This document shows positions 12,970-17,842 of a stretch of 37,881 nucleotides of DNA, in pieces. The DNA lies in IMG/VR virus record IMGVR_UViG_3300046797_000014, positions 1 to 37,881 of that record; one strand, written 5' to 3'. The DNA comes from a virus. How positions within the stretch are numbered: the stretch's first letter is position 1; each line of letters opens with the position of its first letter. The notes beneath the pieces were generated by a model, which did no database searches, had not been told where the DNA came from, and saw only the letters and a list, made by a program, of their open reading frames with translations. The position numbers and the translations under genes were made by a program.

Positions 12970-13385
12970 CCGTAGGCCTCGCGAAATACCGCGATGTCCA
13001 CTGGCGTAAGGGGGCGCGCCCCGCTGCCGTCGCAGATAAAGAACTGGTCTATCGGGATGCCCTTGAACCGCTTCTTGAGCGCGGAGTTGGACACATCGAC
13101 AACTTCTCGATGACACTCATCTCCGGTGTCAGAGAGCGTTTCGATGATTGTGTAATTCGCGGGCAGTTGGGCCGGGTCGAGATAGTAGAAGACAGCCGGG
13201 TCCCCGCCCACGTTTTGATAGTAGTGGGCGATGTGCTGGCACACTACGCCACTTGCAGCCTCCCCGCATTCGCGGTGGAAGATGGACATGCCACCACCAT
13301 CAGTGGATTTTTTGAATGCCAAGTCGTTGAATCGGTTGAGATGATGGTCAAAGTTCCGAGGGTGAACAAGTCGGACGTATTCCAT
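12966..13385 (-). CDS. passenger cassette protein 3, unknown function (139 aa)
   Basis: A 139-residue protein beginning MEYVRLVHPRNFDHHLNRFN. It has a conserved-looking centre with Cys and His (REC at about 38-40, VCQHIAHYYQNVGGDPAVFY) and CHREVVDVSNSALKKRFKGI, then IDQFFICDGSGARPLTPVDI. The scattered Cys/His residues could bind metal. It overlaps the gene before it by 142 bases in another frame, and it ends inside the transposase stop codon. I do not recognise a characterised family. With its two upstream partners it forms a compact cargo operon of the transposon. Confidence 0.68.
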   Translation of the reverse strand: MEYVRLVHPRNFDHHLNRFNDLAFKKSTDGGGMSIFHRECGEAASGVVCQHIAHYYQNVGGDPAVFYYLDPAQLPANYTIIETLSDTGDECHREVVDVSNSALKKRFKGIPIDQFFICDGSGARPLTPVDIAVFREAYG

Positions 13386-13750
13386 ATGCGTCTCGCAACT
13401 TCCCTAACCAGCCACTCCTTTGCTCTGGCAGTGTCAACAGCGTCAACCTCGCTGACATCATGCCCGGCATTTTCATAAGAGCAGGCGATCTCACCCGTGG
13501 GATCAATAGTGAAAGCCACGTGGTGACGTTGATAATAACCCGTTAGAAGTACCTCACCATCCGCACCGGCAAACGCGTCGGTGCGCGTCATGCCGTTCAG
13601 GATAAGCGTATTGAGTAAATCGGCGGCAATTTCAACGGCGCGCGCGGAAGGCGCGTCACCAGAGCCATAATGCCAACCATGTGGAAGGCCTAGAAAGGCC
13701 TCCAGCTTTTTCAGCGTCCGAGACTTCGGATCAGTGACGGCCCGATACAT
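13244..13750 (-). CDS. passenger cassette protein 2, unknown function (168 aa)
   Basis: A 168-residue protein starting at ATG 13750-13748, overlapping the upstream gene by 20 bases. The core reads KKLEAFLGLPHGWHYGSGDA, PSARAVEIAADLLNTLILNG and TDAFAGADGEVLLTGYYQRH, then HVAFTIDPTGEIACSYENAG. I recall this type (LPxGWHYGxG ... TDAFPGxDGEI) as widespread among proteobacterial accessory genes, always uncharacterised. The last 45 residues lie in the region that also encodes the start of the next gene and look less conserved, so the original stop may have been lost. Confidence 0.66.
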   Translation of the reverse strand: MYRAVTDPKSRTLKKLEAFLGLPHGWHYGSGDAPSARAVEIAADLLNTLILNGMTRTDAFAGADGEVLLTGYYQRHHVAFTIDPTGEIACSYENAGHDVSEVDAVDTARAKEWLVREVARRIWNTSDLFTLGTLTIISTDSTTWHSKNPLMVVACPSSTANAGRLQVA

Positions 13751-14051
13751 CCTGTTGTTCCTTAAGAGCCGCAGCGGCCATGCGGCTGTCTACGTCATGT
13801 GTGGTCAGCATCTCTTGGCCGACTATTTGCTCCAGGTTTCCTACTGTGGTTCCGAGCGCCAGCGCCAGAGTCTTGGCCACGGTAAAGGACATGTTGAGAA
13901 ATGCGATGGGGAGCCCATTTCGCTCCAGAAGCACAGCCACGTCACCCGAGCCCATGCCAGCGGCAAAGCCATTGAAATAGTATTGGGGCACCTCGGCTGT
14001 GAGTCCAGCGCGGATTCTGTCTTCCGCCAGCACTTCGGTTGGCTCGTCCAT
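13731..14051 (-). CDS. passenger cassette protein 1, DUF3467-like (106 aa)
   Basis: ATG 14051-14049 is preferred to a TTG six codons upstream that falls inside the dyad. The product has EVPQYYFNGFAAGMGSGDVA, VLLERNGLPIAFLNMSFTVA and KTLALALGTTVGNLEQIVGQ. This resembles the DUF3467 fold pattern: a two-strand start, a strand with loss of function unknown, and a helix AKTLALALGxxVxxLE. It opens a three-gene operon whose candidate promoter and 11-base dyad lie just upstream. Family function is unknown. Confidence 0.66.
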   Translation of the reverse strand: MDEPTEVLAEDRIRAGLTAEVPQYYFNGFAAGMGSGDVAVLLERNGLPIAFLNMSFTVAKTLALALGTTVGNLEQIVGQEMLTTHDVDSRMAAAALKEQQDVSGRH

Positions 14052-14067
14052 CAGCGCCTCAACACCC

Positions 14068-14094
14068 AATAATCCCGACTGGCTCGGGATTATT
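14068..14094. promoter_or_regulatory. 11-base perfect dyad before the cassette operon
   Basis: AATAATCCCGA (14068-14078) and TCGGGATTATT (14084-14094) flank CTGGC. Outer arms ACACC (14062-14066) and GGTGT (14097-14101) add a second dyad with slight offset. It lies 17 bases upstream of the cassette start at 14051; a TATAGG hexamer sits just beyond it on the minus strand (14107-14102). An operator at the transcription start is the likely reading; a hairpin in the leader RNA is the alternative. Confidence 0.6.
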
Positions 14095-14136
14095 CAGGTG
14101 TCCTATAACACTAATGTGTGAATGGAAAGCCGGGCT

Positions 14137-14637
14137 TCAAGCCATGGGAACGACCGAATTGCCGGAAGTGCTGCCATTCCGCCAGCCGCCCTCTACGTTC
14201 GCGTCGGGCTTGGTGATCCGCCATGCCAGCAACGCGCTCTTGCCCGCCCGCCTAGACGTGACCATGCCCTTCCGCCGCAGCCGTGCGAGCGCCTCGCCGA
14301 CGCGCACCCGCACAGTCCGGCGCAGCGCCAAGTCCTGATCGTTCATGCGCCGGATGACCATGACCCGCACGGCTAGCTGGTCCGTGGTCTGCCAGTGCTG
14401 TGTCCCCCGCAGCATTTCGAGAAGCGACCGGGAGAACTCGCCACGGAAGGCGGCGTTCGGCGGCGGCAGGGGCTTGATCGGCAAATCCGAGAAGTCGATC
14501 TTCGGATCGAAAATGCGGATCGAGCTATCCAGATGGTCCAGCTCGACAACCAACCTGGCCGCCTCCGCGTGTATCGCCTCTATGCGTCCGGCTATCTCGG
14601 CGCGCTTCCGGATCAGCGCGTGCACCACGGGTTTCAT
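14137..14637 (-). CDS. winged-helix-like passenger protein (166 aa)
   Basis: A 166-residue protein whose ATG (14637-14635) abuts the inner end of the right inverted repeat. Residues 1-45 form a long helix or coiled coil (MKPVVHALIRKRAEIAGRIE, then AARLVVELDHLDSSIRIFDP). A Pro linker (PIKPLPPPNAAFRGEFSR) follows, then a winged-helix-like domain (about 70-150): LEMLRGTQHWQTTDQLAVRV, RVRVGEALARLRRKGMVTSR and KSALLAW. Proteins of this design are common in sphingomonad and rhizobial mobile DNA, as far as I recall, without known function. Its position suggests control of the element, perhaps from a promoter within the repeat. Confidence 0.7.
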   Translation of the reverse strand: MKPVVHALIRKRAEIAGRIEAIHAEAARLVVELDHLDSSIRIFDPKIDFSDLPIKPLPPPNAAFRGEFSRSLLEMLRGTQHWQTTDQLAVRVMVIRRMNDQDLALRRTVRVRVGEALARLRRKGMVTSRRAGKSALLAWRITKPDANVEGGWRNGSTSGNSVVPMA

Positions 14638-14706
14638 ATGATGACATTAGCCGCCGCCCGTAGTTATGTCTGTACTGCGGTTGGTGCATTTGCTACATAA
14701 TACCGC
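14638..14706 (-). repeat. right terminal inverted repeat
   Basis: Reverse complement of the left repeat: 27 of 27 bases over 14680-14706, with further nine-base blocks at 14655-14663 and 14638-14646. An ATG inside it (14666) is in frame with the displaced 3' half of the phage gene, so the repeat could supply a new start for that fragment. Confidence 0.9.
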
Positions 14707-14854
14707 GTTTTTCGATACCGGGCACCTTTGGGATGATTTCAGCCCGAAGAGTCCGCCGCCACTGATAAAGGCGGTTTGCAAGGCAATCGAGGATCATCTG
14801 CGCCAATACGCAGACGATGTGGCGGGGCACCTCGTAAACGTAGAGCGGCCCTAA
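14707..14854 (+). pseudogene. 3' half of the phage gene split by the transposon
   Basis: From 14708 the frame reads FFDTGHLWDDFSPKSPPPLI, KAVCKAIEDHLRQYADDVAG, then HLVNVERP and TAA at 14852-14854. It lacks a start of its own and continues the protein begun at 10468: the N-terminal half ends at GNSGWIY on the other side of the transposon. Joining the visible ends directly is out of phase by one base, so a short duplication or loss occurred at the junction. It ends the rightward operon, facing the lysis genes. Confidence 0.62.
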
Positions 14855-15000
14855 TCCGGCACCGGCCTCGATCTGCCGGCATCGGGGGAGCGCTCACTGA
14901 AATTACACATGCTCACCGATACGCCGAGAAAGGCCAGAGCCGCTATAATCGTCATGGCGAGGTTGCGAGCGGGGAAACGGCTCACTGTATGCACCAGCAT
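14851..15000 (-). CDS. possible small membrane peptide after the lipoprotein gene, doubtful
   Basis: The 49-codon frame from ATG 15000-14998 has one hydrophobic helix (MTIIAALAFLGVSVSMC) followed by a polar tail. It lies after the lipoprotein gene at the end of the lysis block, where a small spanin-like gene would be in place. No ribosome site is seen before any start, and the Cys context is not a good lipobox. The 186 bases 14855-15040 otherwise hold nothing I can name. Confidence 0.25.
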   Translation of the reverse strand: MLVHTVSRFPARNLAMTIIAALAFLGVSVSMCNFSERSPDAGRSRPVPD

Positions 15001-15040
15001 AGACAAACGGCCGCCTGTAGATGCGAGTGCATACAGCCCA

Positions 15041-15286
15041 TCACAGCACCGCAACCGGCGGATCGACCAGCCGGCAGAACCGCTCCACCTCTTTCCGGCT
15101 CGCCATGATGATCGTGGCCCATGAGGATGCCTTTGCCTCGCTCAGCCCGAAGTCGCGAACGAGGATCGGGATAAGCTCCTGAGCCGTTCTAAAGCCCGTG
15201 AGCGCGCTCTGGCAGATGCGGGCGCTCGGCAGGGTTGCGCATCCGCCAAGGGAGAGGGCCATGAAGGCGAGGATAGCTGGTTTCAT
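15041..15286 (-). CDS. small lipoprotein of the lysis block (81 aa)
   Basis: ATG 15286-15284 begins a signal peptide with a lipobox: MKPAILAFMALSLGGC, with Cys at residue 16 as the lipidation site. The mature part is helical (QSALTGFRTAQELIPILVRD, then GLSEAKASSWATIIMASRKE) with two Cys residues. In phage lysis cassettes a small outer-membrane lipoprotein next to holin and endolysin is often the o-spanin (Rz1), which links to an inner-membrane coiled-coil partner. This one is longer and less Pro-rich than typical Rz1, so the role is possible but not certain. The coiled-coil partner candidates are the genes at 16733-17281. Confidence 0.65.
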   Translation of the reverse strand: MKPAILAFMALSLGGCATLPSARICQSALTGFRTAQELIPILVRDFGLSEAKASSWATIIMASRKEVERFCRLVDPPVAVL

Positions 15287-15287
15287 G

Positions 15288-15560
15288 TCAAACCACCTTC
15301 GCCACACTGTTCGGCGCGGCAGCAGCGGTCGCGATCAGTTTGCGTTTGTTATGGACAGAGAGGACCGCTCCCCATATGGTCGGACCAGCGGCGATGATCG
15401 CCCCGATGATGGTCTGCACGGTGTCCGCGCTGACGAGACCGTTATTGGTCAGCACGAAGCCGATCCCGGTCAGGACATAGCGGACAATCGTCCACAGCGG
15501 CGGGGTGACGGTCTGGTCGCTGACGATGATCGGGGCTTCAGGGGCGTTGCGAACGGTCAT
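15288..15560 (-). CDS. putative holin (90 aa, two membrane spans)
   Basis: A 90-residue protein with two probable membrane helices, PPLWTIVRYVLTGIGFVLTN (about 20-40) and DTVQTIIGAIIAAGPTIWGA (about 46-65), and a basic tail (SVHNKRKLIA). The class II-like holin layout, the small size and the position directly after the GH19 endolysin gene support this call. Holins form membrane lesions that release the endolysin to the periplasm at a set time; the endolysin here has no signal sequence and would need this. ATG 15560-15558 follows the endolysin stop region with GGAG eight bases upstream. Confidence 0.75.
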   Translation of the reverse strand: MTVRNAPEAPIIVSDQTVTPPLWTIVRYVLTGIGFVLTNNGLVSADTVQTIIGAIIAAGPTIWGAVLSVHNKRKLIATAAAAPNSVAKVV

Positions 15561-15572
15561 GTGGTTTCTCCT

Positions 15573-16340
15573 TCAACCGAGTATCTGCAGGGCCTTGGCG
15601 CGCAAGGTGGCGACGCTTTCCAGCCCAAGAGCCGCGCCGTTCGTAATCCGGCGGGCTTCCCTGAAATCGCCACGGTCTATCGCGGCATTGACATGACCTA
15701 CCTTGAAAAACTCCAGCGCGATCTGCACAGAGACAGCGGGATCGGCGGCAAGGTCCGGATTGCCTTCAAGGTCGATACCTAGATGCAGGCCGAACAGGCG
15801 ATAGTTGTTGCGAAAGGTGAGCTGCAATGCGCCACGGCCTCGGTAGCGCCAGCCGTCGCCCGGATGCGTGTTCCCCATGCTGGTCCGCTGGTAGACGACA
15901 TTGGCAATGGCCTCGGGATTGTGCGCAATCTGCGCGGCGAGCGCAGCCGAGACACGGTTCGGCCAAACCTGCCGAAGTCGGGACGCGGAGTAATTCAGAT
16001 TCTCGTTGAACACCCGGAAGCCGCCAGTCTCGTTGGCGATCTGCGCGACGAACTCGGCGATGCGGGGCTTGCTTGCGTCCTGTCCGAACGCGGGCGCGTG
16101 GGCGGCGAACGAAGCCGCCATGGCTGCGACATCCTCCGGCTTGGCCTGCGGGCTCGCCAGATGCTGAAACAGCCTCAGAAAGCGGTCAGGATCGCCGTGG
16201 GGCTGAGGGACGGGTGGCGGAGGTGTTCCGGCTCTCAGTGCTGCACAGGCGGCGTCCAGCGCAGCGATGCGGGCAGGCGTAAAGCCCTGAGCGTCCAGCC
16301 AAGGGCGCACGGCGTCAAAAACCGGGGCATTGCTCACCAT
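15573..16340 (-). CDS. GH19 chitinase-type endolysin
   Basis: A 255-residue muralytic enzyme. ATG 16340-16338 is chosen because GGAGG lies six bases before it; the longer frame starts inside the PAS gene. The N-terminal 50 residues are a helical lead with a Pro linker (TPPPPVPQP). The glycoside hydrolase family 19 fold covers about 55-250: catalytic QIANETGGF (Glu104) and FNENLNYSAS (Glu113), then RGRGALQLTFRNNYRLFG and LGIDLEGNPDLAADPAVS. It should cut peptidoglycan glycan strands at lysis. No signal peptide or anchor is seen, so export depends on the holin at 15288-15560. Confidence 0.92.
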   Translation of the reverse strand: MVSNAPVFDAVRPWLDAQGFTPARIAALDAACAALRAGTPPPPVPQPHGDPDRFLRLFQHLASPQAKPEDVAAMAASFAAHAPAFGQDASKPRIAEFVAQIANETGGFRVFNENLNYSASRLRQVWPNRVSAALAAQIAHNPEAIANVVYQRTSMGNTHPGDGWRYRGRGALQLTFRNNYRLFGLHLGIDLEGNPDLAADPAVSVQIALEFFKVGHVNAAIDRGDFREARRITNGAALGLESVATLRAKALQILG

Positions 16341-16356
16341 GCCGATCCTCCATCGC

Positions 16357-16740
16357 TCATCGCGGCGTGATCCGCGCCAGACCCATAATACCCATATCGG
16401 TTTCAACGTAACTTAACTGGATATCCAAATCCATCAATTCGCCGTTCTTGTTGCGGCCCTGAATGTTTAAAGCTTCGCCCATCGGCCTCGCGCGCGGGTG
16501 CATGAACCAACTTCCGATATGCGCCTCATGACCGTCTCGCCGATCCTCCGGAAGCAGCATGTTGACGTGCTGGTCCACCACCTCCGGCGTGCCGTAGCCG
16601 AACTGGGTCACAAACTGCGGGTTGACCTGATGAATGATCCCTTCGCGGTCGATAATGACAGCGGCGCGCGTGTCGTCGCGAAGCACCTTGTGAAAGCCTT
16701 CGTTCATGAAGGCGATCATCTCTGCCGGGGTTCTAGGCAT
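16357..16740 (-). CDS. PAS-domain protein in the lysis block (127 aa)
   Basis: A 127-residue protein made of one PAS domain with a short N-terminal helix. AAVIIDREGIIHQVNPQFVT is the first PAS strand pair, then QFGYGTPEVVDQHVNMLLPE (the FGY...E..G.n...l.P motif) and ALNIQGRNKNGELMDLDIQL, ending in strands of the core sheet. PAS domains sense small ligands, redox state or light, or mediate dimerisation; no output domain is attached. It overlaps the upstream gene by eight bases and is followed by the endolysin gene. A PAS protein in this place is unusual; it may tune lysis to host state, or act as an early-type host-signalling decoy. Function is inference. Confidence 0.85.
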   Translation of the reverse strand: MPRTPAEMIAFMNEGFHKVLRDDTRAAVIIDREGIIHQVNPQFVTQFGYGTPEVVDQHVNMLLPEDRRDGHEAHIGSWFMHPRARPMGEALNIQGRNKNGELMDLDIQLSYVETDMGIMGLARITPR

Positions 16741-17002
16741 TCGAGCCGCCTTTCGCTACGATCTTCATAAGCTCGTCACAAGTTGTCCGGAGGCCCGTCG
16801 CCTCCTTGTCCCTCGCCTTGTCGCGTTCGGTAAGCCGCGCCAATTCTATTTCGCATTGCCGGTGCTTTTCAGACTGAGCGGCAGCCTCCGTCCGGTTCCT
16901 CGCCTTCTCCTTGCCGAATTGCGCCCACAGCCACCCTACGGCAGTCCCCAGCGAGCCGAGAACGATGCTCAAAACCACCGGGTTCGATAATATGGTGCCC
17001 AT
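16733..17002 (-). CDS. membrane-anchored coiled-coil protein, i-spanin candidate (89 aa)
   Basis: An N-terminal membrane helix (NPVVLSIVLGSLGTAVGWLW, residues 7-26) is followed by a long charged helix (FGKEKARNRTEAAAQSEKHR, then EIELARLTERDKARDKEATG) with two Cys. This is the design of inner-membrane spanins (Rz-type), which bridge the periplasm to an o-spanin lipoprotein and fuse the membranes at lysis. It starts directly after the stop of the preceding gene, with no gap. The lipoprotein at 15041-15286 is a possible partner. The next gene upstream has the same design, so one of the two may have another role. Confidence 0.6.
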   Translation of the reverse strand: MGTILSNPVVLSIVLGSLGTAVGWLWAQFGKEKARNRTEAAAQSEKHRQCEIELARLTERDKARDKEATGLRTTCDELMKIVAKGGSNA

Positions 17003-17281
17003 TCATCTGCCCCGATGCTCCAAATCTCTTACCCGATCCATGATGTCCGTGAACTGCACATCGCGGCGCTGGCCCCTCTCGGCTATCGTCGCGGTGAGCG
17101 AATTGAGGCTCGTCGAAACGGAGGACAGCGATATTTCCACAGCCCTGAGCCGTGCCTCGATGTCGTCCTTCGCCTTCGCGCTCAATCCATATGCCGCCCA
17201 CCCTATGCTTGCCAAAAGGCTAAGGGCCGTCATGATGATCGAGGGACGGCTCCACTCGCTCTGCCCCCCGCTTTTTGTCAC
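17003..17281 (-). CDS. second membrane-anchored coiled-coil protein (92 aa)
   Basis: ATG 17281-17279 overlaps the upstream TGA (ATGA). A short polar lead is followed by a membrane helix (SIIMTALSLLASIGWAAYGL, about 14-33), then a long heptad-like helix (DIEARLRAVEISLSSVSTSL, NSLTATIAERGQRRDVQFTD). It would lie in the inner membrane with a periplasmic or cytoplasmic coiled coil. It may work with the similar gene downstream as an i-spanin pair or as part of the virion. No family is certain. Confidence 0.62.
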   Translation of the reverse strand: MTKSGGQSEWSRPSIIMTALSLLASIGWAAYGLSAKAKDDIEARLRAVEISLSSVSTSLNSLTATIAERGQRRDVQFTDIMDRVRDLEHRGR

Positions 17282-17357
17282 CTGACCATGCCCGCATGAC
17301 CGGGATGAGCAGGAGCCGGATCACTATCGAGGCCACGAGGGCGTAGAAAACGCTCAA
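17220..17357 (-). CDS. nested 45-codon membrane ORF, doubtful
   Basis: In a third frame, TTG 17357-17355 opens MSVFYALVASIVIRLLLIPV, a clear membrane helix, then a basic tail (MRAWSGDKKRGAERVEPS). GGAGG lies eleven bases upstream, longer than ideal. It overlaps the ends of the genes at 17278-17739 and 17003-17281. Nested lysis genes are known in phages (Rz1 within Rz), so it is noted, but hydrophobic frames can arise by chance next to membrane genes. Confidence 0.28.
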   Translation of the reverse strand: MSVFYALVASIVIRLLLIPVMRAWSGDKKRGAERVEPSLDHHDGP

Positions 17358-17739
17358 CGAACCACCACCCTCCAAGCAACAATAATTGCACGATTGCCGA
17401 TAGTGATAGTCCCCACCAATAGCCGTTTCTGTCGGTGGCGTCGCCAACAATTATTCGTCCGAAATGGACCGCAACTTGAATAACGTATGTTAAGCCCACG
17501 ATTGACTGCCAGCGACCGGCAGGATGCCAGCAGATTGTAACCAGAGCAGCCGAGTCAATGCCGATCATCGCCCATGCGTAGGCTTCAGTCGGCCAGAGCG
17601 GGGAAAGCCACCATGCCGCCAGCATCACGGCCACGAGGGTAAGCACTGTGCGCTTCATGCGCCCTTCTCCCGAAATCAGGATCAGGACACATAACGCATA
17701 GAGGGTCCATTCGTAGCCGTGCTGCATGGCGAGGTACAT
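17278..17739 (-). CDS. multi-span membrane protein, unknown function (153 aa)
   Basis: A 153-residue protein with about four or five membrane helices: TLYALCVLILISG, TVLTLVAVMLAAWWLSPLW, AMIGIDSAALVTICW, SIVGLTYVIQVAVHFGRIIV and LSAIVQLLLLGGWWFVE. It has a short polar C-terminus. ATG 17739-17737 overlaps the TGA of the Pro-rich peptide gene (TGATG). It lies between the ejection proteins and the lysis enzymes, so it may be an accessory holin or antiholin, or act in superinfection exclusion. No domain is recognised. Confidence 0.66.
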   Translation of the reverse strand: MYLAMQHGYEWTLYALCVLILISGEGRMKRTVLTLVAVMLAAWWLSPLWPTEAYAWAMIGIDSAALVTICWHPAGRWQSIVGLTYVIQVAVHFGRIIVGDATDRNGYWWGLSLSAIVQLLLLGGWWFVERFLRPRGLDSDPAPAHPGHAGMVR

Positions 17740-17840
17740 CAGTCGCCCGATTCTTCTTTTGGCGGAGGCGGGGGAGGCGGGGGCGGAGCAGGAGGGCTCG
17801 GCGGGATCGGGGGCGGCGGCGGGATGGGATCGTCGTACAT
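17739..17840 (-). CDS. 33-residue polyproline peptide
   Basis: ATG 17840-17838 has GAGGAGGAAA about six bases upstream, one of the best ribosome sites in the genome. The 33-residue product starts MYDDPIPPPPPIPPSPPAPP and ends KEESGD, so about two thirds of it is proline, including a run of nine. Ribosomes stall on such runs unless EF-P helps. Its TGA overlaps the ATG of the membrane protein gene, so the stalling peptide could control translation of that gene. It could also bind an SH3-like or profilin-like surface in the host or virion. Confidence 0.6.
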   Translation of the reverse strand: MYDDPIPPPPPIPPSPPAPPPPPPPPPKEESGD

Positions 17841-17842
17841 AG

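Larger units (their letters stand above)
10633..14706. mobile_element. 4.07-kb IS1595-type transposon with passenger genes
   Basis: The element is bounded by inverted repeats (10633-10659 against 14680-14706, 27 of 27 bases). Outside them lie the two halves of one phage gene. Inside lie one transposase of the IS1595/ISXO2 type and six other genes in both orientations, unlike the single-direction phage operons around. Several IS1595 subgroups are known to carry passenger genes. I find no clear target duplication: the eight bases left (GGATTTAT) and right (GTTTTTCG) differ, so the exact ends or the insertion history are uncertain. The element has about seven genes against one expected for a plain insertion sequence. 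Confidence 0.85.

Noticed and set aside
12274-13116. 280-codon minus-strand frame across the transposase
   Set aside because: Antisense to an intact IS1595-type transposase; Arg/Ala-rich shadow.
10625-14714. 8-base target duplication around the transposon
   Set aside because: GGATTTAT on the left and GTTTTTCG on the right agree at only four of eight positions, so no duplication can be claimed.
14855-14900. terminator between the convergent ends at 14851/14854
   Set aside because: Only short CCGGC/GCCGG stems without T-tracts are present.
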